A stretch of DNA of 40,771 nucleotides from Chromobacterium alticapitis. Lineage in GTDB: Bacteria > Pseudomonadota > Gammaproteobacteria > Burkholderiales > Chromobacteriaceae. Shown in pieces: positions 1-7,187 of this stretch. The first letter of the stretch is position 1. Each line of letters starts with the position of its first letter. The position numbers and the translations under genes are program-made. The notes beneath the pieces were generated by a model that worked only from the letters and a program-made list of their open reading frames with translations, searched no databases and had not been told where the DNA came from. The stretch is taken from NCBI RefSeq assembly GCF_002924365.1, contig NZ_PQWB01000073.1, positions 26,683 to 67,453 on the forward strand, in the 5' to 3' direction.

Positions 1-1
1 G

Positions 2-370
2 CTGGCCGACATGAAAGGCTGGACGGTGGGCACGCTGGCCGGCCTGCGCTACCCCTTGCTGGAGCCGGCCTTCCAGACCCGGCGCCTGAAGCGCGATGTG
101 TCCAGCAACGAGGACGAGTTGCTGGACAAGCTGCGGCACGGGCAGGTGCAGGCGGTGGCGCTTGAGCGTGGCCGCGCCCAATATTGGAACGAGAGGGTGG
201 AGGGCAGCCGCTGCCAGCCATCCGAGTCGGCCGGCAGCCTGCCGGTGATGCTGCGGCTGCATCCGCAGCGCCGCGATTTGCTGCCCAAACTCAATCAGGC
301 CATCCAGGCGCTGAACAGCCAGGGCAAGCTGAAGCCCTTGTTTGCCTTTCGCGGCGGCGGCGCGCCGTAA
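2..370 (+). CDS. Periplasmic solute-binding protein, family 3-like (C-terminal part)
   Basis: The frame is open from the window edge, so this is the C-terminal ~122 residues of a longer protein. It starts with LADMKGWTVGTLAG, which resembles the 'L-x-G-K-x-V-G-V-x-x-G' strand that opens the second lobe of family 3 solute-binding proteins. It continues with a D-E-L-L-D-K-L-x-x-G-Q-V-Q-A-V-A segment and ends with a helix (LLPKLNQAIQALNSQGKL) of the kind that closes these domains. Family members bind amino acids or other small solutes in the periplasm for an ABC importer, or act as stand-alone sensors. The ligand cannot be told from this fragment, and no permease or ATPase gene follows. The next gene, recD, is unrelated and lies 86 bases downstream. 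Confidence 0.6.
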   Translation: MADMKGWTVGTLAGLRYPLLEPAFQTRRLKRDVSSNEDELLDKLRHGQVQAVALERGRAQYWNERVEGSRCQPSESAGSLPVMLRLHPQRRDLLPKLNQAIQALNSQGKLKPLFAFRGGGAP

Positions 371-456
371 ACTAGCTTTCTGAGGATGGTTTGCCGCGCC
401 AGGATGGCGCGGAGCCGCTCATGGGCAGGTTTTAAGAAACATTCCCGGATTCCACA

Positions 457-2154
457 ATGAAATTGCAGACCCCGCAGCTGCCCGCTCAGCTTGCCGCGCT
501 GTTTTCGCGGCTGTCGCCGGATATCGACGAGACTTTGCTGGCGCTGATAGGCGAACTGAGCCATGCCAACCAGTCCGGCCACGTTTGTCTGCCGCTGGCG
601 CATCGTTCCGAGTTGAAGTCCTTGCGCGGCAGCCCGCTTGTCGGCGCGCCAGGCGAGTACGCCCCGCTGATACTGGACGGCGCCGGTCGCTTGTACTTCG
701 CCCGTCACTGGCATGACGAAGACCGGCTGGCGGCGGCGCTGGTCAGCCTGGCGCAGCCCTTGCCGCCTCCCGATGAGGCCGGCCTGGCGGATCTGCTGAC
801 GCGTTTGTTTCCCGCTGCCGGCGACGGCGAGCCGGACAGGCAGAAAATGGCAGCCGCGCTGGCGGCGCGGCAGCGGCTGATGGTGATTTCGGGCGGCCCC
901 GGCACCGGCAAGACCACGACCGTGGTGCGGCTGCTGGCCTTGCTAGCGGCGCTGTCGCCGCGCCCTTTGGTCATGGCGATGGCCGCGCCCACCGGCAAGG
1001 CGGCGGCGCGCTTGTCGGAGTCGGTACGCTCGGCGAGAGACCGGCTGGATGTGGAGGAGGCGGTGCGGCGGCAGTTGCCGGCCAAGGCGGAGACGCTGCA
1101 TCGGCTGCTGGGCCTGCGGCCGGGCCGAGCGCAGCCGCGCCATCATGCCGGCAACCCTTTGCCGCTGGACCTGCTGGTGGTGGACGAGGCCTCGATGATA
1201 GACCTCTCGCTGATGGCGCGGACGGCGGAGGCCTTGCCGTCGCAGGCCCGACTGATTTTGCTGGGCGACCGCGACCAGTTGTCGTCGGTGGAGGCCGGCG
1301 CGGTGCTGGGCGAGTTGTGCGAGCGCGTGGCGTATCGTGAATCCACACGGCAATGGCTGGATCGAGTGTGCGGCGGCGAGCCGGACGCGCGCGGCGAGGA
1401 CGGCGGCGCGCTGACCGATTGCGTGGCCCTGCTGACCCGCAGCCACCGCTTCGGCGCGGACTCCGGCATCGGCGAGCTGGCGCGGCGCATCAACGCCGGC
1501 GAGGGCGAGGCGGCGCTGGACGTGCTGCGAGATCCGGCACGGGAGGACGCGGAATGGTTGGGAGAGGTGTCGGACGCCATGCTGCTGGAGCGGCGCGACG
1601 GTTATCTGCGCGCCATCGCGGCAGGGGCGTCGGCCGACGAAGCGCAGCGCGCGTTCTCGTCCTTCATGTTGCTGGCGGCGGAGCGCCGACAAGTAGCCGA
1701 GTGCAACCGGCGCATCGAGGCGCGGCTGGAGCGAGACGGCGTCAAGCAGGCGGGGCGCGATTGGTACGCGGGCCGGCCGGTGATGATAGGCGAGAACGAT
1801 TACGGACTGGGCCTGTTCAACGGCGACATCGGCTTCGCGCTGCCGCGGGACGACGGCCTGCGGGTGTTGTTCCCGGCGGAGGATGGCGGCTGGCGGGAGT
1901 TTGCGCCAGCCAGGCTGCCCGCGCACGAAACGGTTTTCGCGATGACCGTTCACAAGAGCCAGGGCTCGGAGTTCAACGAAGTATGGCTGCAACTGCCGGA
2001 GCAAGCGGGCGCATTGTTGAACCGGGCCTTGCTGTATACCGCGGTGACCCGGGCGCGCAGCCGCTTCGCGGTGACCGGAAGCGAGGCGGCTTGGCTGGAT
2101 GGCGTGGCGCGCGCGCCGCAACGGGATTCCGGCTTGGCGGATCGTTTGCGCTGA
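457..2154 (+). CDS. recD: RecBCD exonuclease V alpha subunit RecD (5'-3' helicase)
   Basis: This 565-residue superfamily 1 helicase matches RecD in length and motif order. After an N-terminal domain of ~140 residues, the Walker A motif GGPGTGKTTT lies near residues 146-155. Motif II (VVDEASMID) is near 242, motif III (LLGDRDQLSSVEAGAVLGEL) near 270, and the C-terminal TVHKSQGSEF motif near 498, followed by LYTAVTRAR. RecD is the fast 5'-3' motor of RecBCD, which processes double-strand ends and loads RecA at Chi. The length (E. coli RecD is ~608) argues against the longer RecD2 type. The ATG at 457 has no strong Shine-Dalgarno sequence. No recB or recC is next to it: upstream is a solute-binding protein and downstream a NUDIX gene. 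Confidence 0.93.
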   Translation: MKLQTPQLPAQLAALFSRLSPDIDETLLALIGELSHANQSGHVCLPLAHRSELKSLRGSPLVGAPGEYAPLILDGAGRLYFARHWHDEDRLAAALVSLAQPLPPPDEAGLADLLTRLFPAAGDGEPDRQKMAAALAARQRLMVISGGPGTGKTTTVVRLLALLAALSPRPLVMAMAAPTGKAAARLSESVRSARDRLDVEEAVRRQLPAKAETLHRLLGLRPGRAQPRHHAGNPLPLDLLVVDEASMIDLSLMARTAEALPSQARLILLGDRDQLSSVEAGAVLGELCERVAYRESTRQWLDRVCGGEPDARGEDGGALTDCVALLTRSHRFGADSGIGELARRINAGEGEAALDVLRDPAREDAEWLGEVSDAMLLERRDGYLRAIAAGASADEAQRAFSSFMLLAAERRQVAECNRRIEARLERDGVKQAGRDWYAGRPVMIGENDYGLGLFNGDIGFALPRDDGLRVLFPAEDGGWREFAPARLPAHETVFAMTVHKSQGSEFNEVWLQLPEQAGALLNRALLYTAVTRARSRFAVTGSEAAWLDGVARAPQRDSGLADRLR

Positions 2155-2264
2155 AGTTGATGGATGGAATGCAACACTTGGCATGATTGTGCGCGGAAGA
2201 ATGGTCAAGCGTCAGTAGACATCCTAAGATGCAGCCTTCCCGAAAACATGCTGGGGGAGTGGTC

Positions 2265-3146
2265 ATGCAGGTGGATGCCGTTCTGGCTTATCTGGGCAAG
2301 GTCAGCCGTTTCGACGCTCAGCCGTTCACGCCTTTGTTCATCGGCGGCGAGCGCATGGGCTGCGTCAACGCGCAGTGGAAGGAGCGCCTGCTCGGGCACG
2401 AGCCGGCATTGTTCGAAGAGACCTATCAGGGCATATCCTGCCGCGTAGACGGCAGTTATCGCAGCATCAGCCACGCCATGGCGCTGGCGGCCCGGCGCTG
2501 GCAGCAGGCCGGCTGGCTCAATGGCTGGCGCAACGAGAATTTCACCGCCTTCCGTCAGGACGGCGCGCCGTTCTTCGAGCTGGAGCGAGCCGCTTTCCGT
2601 CCCCTGGGCCTGACCAGCCGCGCGGTCCACGTCAATGGATTGTGCCGCGTGGCCGACGGAGAGACGCGCATGTGGGTGGGACGCCGCAGCCCGCACAAGG
2701 CGGTGGACCCGAATCGCATGGACAATCTGGTGGGCGGCGGCGTGGCCGCCGGCGAGACCTTGGAACTGGCGCTGGAGCGCGAGGGATGGGAAGAGGCCGG
2801 CATAGACCGCACCATGCTGCAGCCGCTCCAGCCCGCCTCGCTGCTGCTGGCGCAGCGCCCGGTAGCGCGCGGGCTGCATCGCGAATGGCTCTATGCCTAT
2901 GATTTATGGCTGGCGCCGGGGCAGGAGCCGTCCTGTCAGGACGGCGAAGTGGCCGAGCATCTGCTGTTGCCGTTGGCCGAAGTCGAACAATTGCTGGTGG
3001 CGGAGCGCTTCATGATAGACGCGGCCCTGGTTTGTATCGATTGCCTGTGCCGCCTGGGCTACTGGCGCCAGGCTGGCGCCGAGATGGAAGCCGCGTTGGC
3101 CGGCATCCGCCATGCTCTGGGACAGGATGTGGCCATTGCGGTTTAG
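2265..3146 (+). CDS. NUDIX hydrolase, DUF4743/Tnr3-like
   Basis: The start is set at ATG 2265 because GGGGGAG lies just upstream; an in-frame ATG at 2187 would add 26 unconvincing residues. The protein is 293 residues. The first ~120 residues form the extra N-terminal region typical of the DUF4743 group. The NUDIX box follows near residues 162-185 as G-G-V-A-A-G-E ... R-E-G-W-E-E-A-G-I, which fits GX5EX7REUXEEXGU apart from Gly at the first hydrophobic position. Relatives in plants and yeast (the C-terminal part of yeast Thi80-like Tnr3, NUDT20/24) hydrolyse damaged thiamin diphosphate. That substrate is a family-based suggestion only. A terminator follows 34 bases after the stop, so the gene ends a transcription unit. 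Confidence 0.85.
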   Translation: MQVDAVLAYLGKVSRFDAQPFTPLFIGGERMGCVNAQWKERLLGHEPALFEETYQGISCRVDGSYRSISHAMALAARRWQQAGWLNGWRNENFTAFRQDGAPFFELERAAFRPLGLTSRAVHVNGLCRVADGETRMWVGRRSPHKAVDPNRMDNLVGGGVAAGETLELALEREGWEEAGIDRTMLQPLQPASLLLAQRPVARGLHREWLYAYDLWLAPGQEPSCQDGEVAEHLLLPLAEVEQLLVAERFMIDAALVCIDCLCRLGYWRQAGAEMEAALAGIRHALGQDVAIAV

Positions 3147-3180
3147 CGATGGACCCGCTTGAGCGATGGACAAACGATGA

Positions 3181-3204
3181 AACCCGGCGCGGCCGGGTTT
3201 TTTC
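3181..3204 (+). terminator. Rho-independent terminator after the NUDIX gene
   Basis: An 8-bp perfect stem, AACCCGGC (3181-3188) with GCCGGGTT (3192-3199), closes a GCG loop and runs into a T tract to 3203. It lies 34 bases after the NUDIX stop codon. Confidence 0.85.
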
Positions 3205-3336
3205 TTGCCCATTTCGGCTCTTGAATGCGTTTTATTCATTTGTTCGGAAAAGAATTACTTGTGATTTCCTGTGAATATTAAAGATTTATTTTATTTTTCA
3301 TGGATTTGCTGGCTTTATTTTTATGCATTGCATCCA

Positions 3337-3357
3337 TGATGTCAGCTCATGACATCA
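3337..3357. promoter_or_regulatory. Perfect inverted repeat, candidate operator
   Basis: TGATGTCA (3337-3344) and TGACATCA (3350-3357) are exact reverse complements across a 5-base spacer. The site lies in an AT-rich gap, 18 bases upstream of the -35 box of the promoter at 3376-3404. Upstream placement of this kind suits an activator. No T tract follows, so it is not a terminator. I cannot assign a regulator family. Confidence 0.5.
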
Positions 3358-3375
3358 ATTAAACTCATGTTATTA

Positions 3376-3404
3376 TTGCCAAACATAAATTCATACGGTA
3401 TAAA
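3376..3404 (+). promoter_or_regulatory. Sigma-70-type promoter for the small ORF at 3440
   Basis: TTGCCA (3376-3381) and TATAAA (3399-3404) are separated by exactly 17 bases. Transcription would start near 3411, giving a leader of about 29 bases before the ATG at 3440. Confidence 0.6.
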
Positions 3405-3439
3405 AAGACGATAAAACACGATTTTTATCAGAAAATAAA

Positions 3440-3649
3440 ATGTACCGGTTAAAATTGATTTCTCCCCATTTCGGCATAGACGACAAGGGACCGTTGCATC
3501 CTACCCAGGCGCAGGCGCGGCAGGCTGCGGAATTGATGCTGCAGGTGTATCGCGGCAATGTCCGGGCCGAAGTGCACAAGGTGGATTTGAAGACCCGCAA
3601 GTCGGAAAAGCTGGAAGAGGTCTATATCAAGGTGGAGCGCGTCGACTAG
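3440..3649 (+). CDS. Small protein of unknown function (69 aa)
   Basis: I do not recognise this gene. The 69-residue product is soluble, with no signal peptide or membrane segment. It is rich in charged residues (KVDLKTRKSEKLEEVYIKVERVD at the end, in part) and has a helix-like middle (TQAQARQAAELMLQVYRG). Support for coding comes from a good 17-bp-spaced promoter upstream, a return to the GC-rich codon use of the genome exactly at the ORF after an AT-rich gap, and a well-placed stop before the next gene. An overlapping minus-strand ORF (3391-3600) runs on into the AT-rich gap and is less credible. The following ABC exporter starts 123 bases later. Any function is unknown. Confidence 0.6.
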   Translation: MYRLKLISPHFGIDDKGPLHPTQAQARQAAELMLQVYRGNVRAEVHKVDLKTRKSEKLEEVYIKVERVD

Positions 3650-3772
3650 TTCGAAGGGCTTGGGCGCTTTACAACTTTCCCGTTGCATCCTGTTGCGGGA
3701 TAAGCTAACGTCATCGCTCCCTTAACCCCTTGTCCGATCGCCTCCCCGGCGGCGGAGAATGGAGCGATCTTT

Positions 3773-5635
3773 ATGTTTGGCTGGTTCGAACGCCGCGTCT
3801 CCCCCTATCCGGACGCGCCCCCCGCCCAACCTCCCCAGGGCTTTTTCTCCTTTATCTGGTTCTGCACGCAGGGCATGCGCGGCCTTATCCTGTTCATGAC
3901 GCTGCTGACCGCCTGCATCGGCGCTTTCGAGGCCTTGCTGTTTTCCATGATGGGCTCGATCGTGAGCTGGCTGGCCAAGATGCCGGTCGATCAGCTGTGG
4001 CAGCGCGAGCGCGGCCACTTGTTGCTGCTGGCCTGCATTCTGCTGGGCAGCGTGTTGCTGGTGGCGTTGCAGGCGATGAGCAAATACCAGGGCCTGTTTT
4101 CCAATTTCCCGATGCGGCTGCGCTGGAACTTCCATCGCCACCTGCTGGGCCAGAGCCTGAGCTTTTATCAGGACGAGTTCGCCGGCCGGGTTTCGGCCAA
4201 GGTCATGCAAACGGCGCTGGCGGTGCGCGACACGGTGCTGATCATCACTGACATCCTGGTGTTTGTCGTCATCTACTTCGTCACCATGATCGCGGTGCTG
4301 GGTCATTTCGACATGGTGCTGCTGATTCCGTTTTTCGGCTGGCTGGCCATGTACGTCGCCACGCTGTGGTTCTTCGTGCCGCGCTTGGGCAAGGCCGCCA
4401 GTCATCAAGCTGACGCGCGCAGCCTGATGACCGGCCGCATCACCGACGCCTACACCAATATCGCCACGGTCAAATTGTTCTCGCACGGCCAGCGCGAAGC
4501 GCGTTTCGCCAAGGGCGCGATGCAGGAGTTCCTGTCCACGGCCTATCGCCAGATGCGGCTGGTCAGCGGCTTCGAGATCGTCAACCAGCTGACCAGCATG
4601 CTGCTGGTGGGGCTGGCCACCGGCTCCGTGCTGTGGCTGTGGAGCATAGGCAAGGTGGATGTCGGCGCGGTGGCGGCCGCTACTGCGATGGCGCTGCGGC
4701 TGAACGGCATTTCTCACTGGATCATGTGGGAAATGTCCAGCCTGTTCGAGAACATCGGCACGGTGCAGGACGGCATCGCCACCTTGTCGCGTTCGGTCGC
4801 CGTGGTGGACAAGCCGGACGCAGCCAAGCTGGAGGTGCCGCGCGGCGAGGTCCGCTTCGACAATGTGGACTTCTCCTACGGCGGCGAGCGCAATGTGATT
4901 GCCGGCCTGAATCTGACGATACGCCCCGGCGAGAAGATAGGCCTGGTGGGGCGTTCCGGCGCCGGCAAGTCCACCATCGTCAACTTGCTGCTGCGCTTTT
5001 ACGACCTGGACGGCGGACGCATCCTGATCGATGGCCAGGACATCGCAGGCGTGACGCAGGACAGCCTGCGCGCCAGGGTGGGCATGGTGACGCAGGATAC
5101 TTCGCTGCTGCACCGCTCGGTGCGCGAGAACCTGTTGTACGGGCGGCCGGATGCCGGCGATGCGGAGATGGTGGAGGCGGCGCGCAAGGCCGAGGCTGAC
5201 GATTTCATCCAGGGCCTGAGCGATCCCAAGGGACGAAGAGGCTACGACGCGCATGTCGGCGAGCGCGGCGTCAAACTGTCCGGCGGCCAGCGGCAGCGCA
5301 TCGCCATCGCCCGCGTCATGCTGAAAGACGCGCCCATCCTGTTGCTGGATGAAGCGACCAGCGCGCTGGACTCCGAGGTGGAGGCGGCCATACAGAGCAG
5401 CTTGTATCGCTTGATGGAGGGCAAGACCGTGGTGGCGATTGCCCACCGCTTGTCCACCATCGCGGCGATGGACAGGCTGATCGTGTTGGATAAAGGCCAG
5501 GTGGTGGAGGAGGGTTCGCATCAGCAGCTGCTGGCGCGCGGCGGTCTGTATGCCAGGCTGTGGGCGCATCAGAGCGGCGGCTTCCTTGGCGAAGAGGACG
5601 GCGACGAACAGGAGAGCGCCTCGCTGATGGGCTGA
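3773..5635 (+). CDS. ABC exporter, fused permease and ATPase (MsbA/multidrug type)
   Basis: The 620-residue protein has a type I exporter membrane domain over residues ~25-330, with hydrophobic segments near 36-65, 80-100, 155-190 and 265-295, followed by a nucleotide-binding domain. Walker A (GRSGAGKST) is near residue 393-401, the signature LSGGQRQRIAIAR near 501, Walker B LLLLDEATSALD near 521, and the switch His in AIAHRLST near 560. Half-transporters of this kind work as homodimers in the inner membrane and export lipids, drugs or peptides; the substrate here is unknown. GGAG precedes the ATG by about 11 bases. Two GC-rich hairpins (5644-5672 and 5673-5689) follow the stop but lack a clean T tract. 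The gene stands alone between the small ORF and a tRNA. Confidence 0.9.
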   Translation: MFGWFERRVSPYPDAPPAQPPQGFFSFIWFCTQGMRGLILFMTLLTACIGAFEALLFSMMGSIVSWLAKMPVDQLWQRERGHLLLLACILLGSVLLVALQAMSKYQGLFSNFPMRLRWNFHRHLLGQSLSFYQDEFAGRVSAKVMQTALAVRDTVLIITDILVFVVIYFVTMIAVLGHFDMVLLIPFFGWLAMYVATLWFFVPRLGKAASHQADARSLMTGRITDAYTNIATVKLFSHGQREARFAKGAMQEFLSTAYRQMRLVSGFEIVNQLTSMLLVGLATGSVLWLWSIGKVDVGAVAAATAMALRLNGISHWIMWEMSSLFENIGTVQDGIATLSRSVAVVDKPDAAKLEVPRGEVRFDNVDFSYGGERNVIAGLNLTIRPGEKIGLVGRSGAGKSTIVNLLLRFYDLDGGRILIDGQDIAGVTQDSLRARVGMVTQDTSLLHRSVRENLLYGRPDAGDAEMVEAARKAEADDFIQGLSDPKGRRGYDAHVGERGVKLSGGQRQRIAIARVMLKDAPILLLDEATSALDSEVEAAIQSSLYRLMEGKTVVAIAHRLSTIAAMDRLIVLDKGQVVEEGSHQQLLARGGLYARLWAHQSGGFLGEEDGDEQESASLMG

Positions 5636-5968
5636 TCGCGGCTCGGCCAGCCAGTCCATGCGCGGCTGGCCGGGCGCGCGTTTTGCGCCGGGACGGCGTC
5701 ATGAGCGCGCGCGTGGTCTAAGATGTTGGAAAGAGGCTGGCGATTCGGCGGACGGGCGAATAGGGATGGCTGTTGCAGAACGCCATCATTTATTTTCCTG
5801 AAAAAGTCGACGGCCGATGATCTATATCAAACTTTGATGCGCAAAAAAGATTCGTCTGCAGACGGCGGGGATGGGATGAGCGGCGCGCGTCCATCGTGGA
5901 GCCATCCTTCGCGCGCGGCGAAAAAATAAAGGGCTTGCAGCCTGGAGCTTGCAAACCCTTGATTTTAT
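5636..5968. other. Gene-free stretch with palindromes
   Basis: I see no convincing gene here. It holds a 9-bp hairpin, CGGCCAGCC with GGCTGGCCG (5644-5672), and a second one, GGCGC with GCGCC (5673-5689), which may end the ABC transcript. Further on are two perfect palindromes: ATCAAA-C-TTTGAT (5826-5838) and CGTCTGCAGACG (5853-5864). The tRNA-Arg terminator occupies 5921-5960. A 68-codon ORF at 5723-5929 has no known similarity and unremarkable codon use, so it is not called. Confidence 0.6.
5921..5960 (-). terminator. Rho-independent terminator of tRNA-Arg
   Basis: Read on the minus strand just after the tRNA 3' end, AAGGG..TTGCA pairs with TGCAA.CCCTT (5929-5960). TATTTTTT follows (5921-5928). 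Orientation and T tract fit termination of the minus-strand tRNA transcript. Confidence 0.75.
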
Positions 5969-6045
5969 TGGTGCACCCGACAGGGATCGAACCTGTGACC
6001 TTCAGCTTCGGAAACTGACACTCTATCCAACTGAGCTACGGGTGC
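5969..6045 (-). tRNA. tRNA-Arg (anticodon CCG)
   Basis: The minus strand reads as a 77-base cloverleaf with the CCA end encoded. The acceptor GCACCCG pairs with CGGGTGC, followed by discriminator A. The D arm contains AGTTGGATA. The anticodon stem TCAGT/GCTGA closes the loop TTCCGAA, giving anticodon CCG, which reads CGG arginine codons. The T arm contains GTTCGATCC. It has its own promoter (6072-6101) and terminator (5921-5960), so it is a single-gene unit. Confidence 0.97.
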
Positions 6046-6071
6046 AACGTGCATTTCCACTTAAGGAGAGC

Positions 6072-6101
6072 ATCATACAATAAGAATCTATTCCGAGTCC
6101 A
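6072..6101 (-). promoter_or_regulatory. Promoter of tRNA-Arg
   Basis: On the minus strand TGGACT (6096-6101) and TATGAT (6072-6077) are spaced by 18 bases. Transcription would start about 20 bases before the mature tRNA 5' end. Confidence 0.5.
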
Positions 6102-6113
6102 GAGTAAGGTTTT

Positions 6114-6142
6114 TTGCCACCCCAATGGGCATACCTTATAAT
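6114..6142 (+). promoter_or_regulatory. Promoter of the cytochrome c gene
   Basis: TTGCCA (6114-6119) and a perfect TATAAT (6137-6142) are spaced by exactly 17 bases. The start would fall near 6149, giving a ~35-base leader. It is divergent from, and within 15 bases of, the tRNA-Arg promoter. Confidence 0.8.
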
Positions 6143-6183
6143 TAGCCGGTTTTAATTGTCATTATTTTCAGACGAGGCTTGGG

Positions 6184-6927
6184 ATGAGTAATGAGAACGG
6201 AATGGCCCCCGGCCAGATCGTAAAGGTTCTGGTCAGCATCGTTGTTTTTCTTGTTGTAGCGATTTGGCTCCTGGCCAAGCTTGCCACAAGTGGGTTCAAT
6301 GTAGATGCGGAAGTGATGACCAAGGAAGCCATCGCGGCTCGTCTGAAACCGGCAGGCGAGTCCAAAGCCAGCGACGCGCCGCCGGGCATGCGCACCGGCG
6401 AGCAGGTATTCAAGGCGATCTGTATTTCCTGTCACGGCACCGGCCTGGCTGGATCGCCGAAGTTCGGCGACGCTGGATCATGGGCGCCGCGCATCGCCAA
6501 GGGGTGGGACATGCTGGTGGACCACGCCTTGCACGGTTTCAACGCGATGCCGGCCAAAGGCGGCTCCCCGGACCTGACCGATGATGAAGTGAAGCGCGCG
6601 GTGGCCTATATGGGCAATGCCGGCGGCGCCAAGTTCACCGAACCGCCGGTGGGCGGCGCGGGCGGCGCGGTCGCTGCGGCGGATCCGGCAGTGGTCGGCA
6701 AGAAGATTTATGAAAGCGTATGCGTGGCTTGCCATGCCGCCGGCGTAGCGGGCGCGCCCAAGTTCGGCGACAAGGCGGCCTGGGCAGCGCGTTTGAAGCC
6801 CGGCATGGACGAGGTGGTGAAGATCGCGACCAAGGGGCTGAACGCGATGCCGCCTAAGGGCGGCTATACTGGCAGCGATGCGGAATTCCGCGCCGCCATC
6901 GAGTACATGGTCAATAATTCAAAATAA
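6184..6927 (+). CDS. Membrane-anchored diheme cytochrome c (c5-like)
   Basis: This 247-residue protein has an uncleaved-looking N-terminal membrane helix (about residues 11-37) followed by two similar cytochrome c domains facing the periplasm. Heme motifs are CISCH near residue 80 and CVACH near 180. Each domain ends with an NAMP-x-K-G-G segment whose Met is the likely axial heme ligand, so the two halves look like a tandem duplication. In Neisseria, diheme c5 cytochromes of this layout carry electrons from the bc1 complex to cbb3 oxidase or nitrite reductase. The same role is likely here but is inferred from the family. GAGG precedes the ATG by seven bases. The gene is monocistronic, with a strong promoter and a terminator at 6943-6975. 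Confidence 0.9.
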   Translation: MSNENGMAPGQIVKVLVSIVVFLVVAIWLLAKLATSGFNVDAEVMTKEAIAARLKPAGESKASDAPPGMRTGEQVFKAICISCHGTGLAGSPKFGDAGSWAPRIAKGWDMLVDHALHGFNAMPAKGGSPDLTDDEVKRAVAYMGNAGGAKFTEPPVGGAGGAVAAADPAVVGKKIYESVCVACHAAGVAGAPKFGDKAAWAARLKPGMDEVVKIATKGLNAMPPKGGYTGSDAEFRAAIEYMVNNSK

Positions 6928-6942
6928 TTCGAAGATATGGTA

Positions 6943-6975
6943 AAAACGCCCTATGGTTTGTCCATGGGGCGTTTT
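6943..6975 (+). terminator. Terminator of the cytochrome c gene
   Basis: AAAACGCCCTATGG (6943-6956) pairs with CCATGGGGCGTTTT (6962-6975) over 14 positions with one G-T wobble and a short TTTGT loop. The A-rich 5' flank and T-rich 3' end let it work in both directions. Confidence 0.8.
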
Positions 6976-7059
6976 CATTTATACCGCATTGCACCAAAAG
7001 TCAATGAATGTGACCAGTTAAAAAGGACAGGTGGCGGCTGCGGCGGCTTCAGGCATGAT

Positions 7060-7179
7060 AGGAACATCTGATTGACGAGTAGGCCGGTCAAGCCTGCCAG
7101 TCAGGTGAGGTTCCCCAGCCTCGCTTCACCCAGAGATGTTCCTCATTCTTCTTTATGGCGCCTCGCGGCGCCATTTTTC
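7060..7179 (+). ncRNA. Candidate structured small RNA with its own terminator
   Basis: No gene fits this stretch, yet it folds well by eye. A perfect 10-bp closing stem joins AGGAACATCT (7060-7069) to AGATGTTCCT (7134-7143). Inside are two arms. Arm 1 is TGAC/GTCA (7073-7076 with 7100-7103) with AGGC/GCCT (7081-7084 with 7092-7095) stacked across a symmetrical 4x4 internal loop. Arm 2 is GGT..GAGG with CCTC..ACC (7104-7130). A terminator follows 11 bases later (7155-7179). The orientation is set by the terminator T tract, which exists only on the plus strand. It converges on the rep gene, so it cannot be a leader of a plus-strand gene. I see no good promoter. It could also be a processed 3' UTR of the cytochrome mRNA or a dispersed repeat. 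Confidence 0.4.
7155..7179 (+). terminator. Rho-independent terminator facing the rep gene end
   Basis: ATGGCGCC (7155-7162) and GGCGCCAT (7167-7174) form a perfect 8-bp stem with a TCGC loop, followed by a T run. On the minus strand the stem is followed by AAAG, so it would serve rep poorly. Confidence 0.7.
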
Positions 7180-7187
7180 TTGTCTGT

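Noticed and set aside
3722-5659. 645-codon open frame antisense to the ABC exporter
   Set aside because: Shadow frame of a GC-rich gene, with low-complexity His/Gln/Ala-rich translation.
5723-5929. 68-codon ORF between the ABC exporter and tRNA-Arg
   Set aside because: No recognisable similarity, no ribosome-binding site I trust, and it runs across palindromes into the tRNA terminator.
7060-7143. Identification of the folded stretch as a known riboswitch or hammerhead ribozyme
   Set aside because: None of the conserved cores I know (TPP, cobalamin, FMN, glycine, SAM, CUGAUGA...GAAA) is present.
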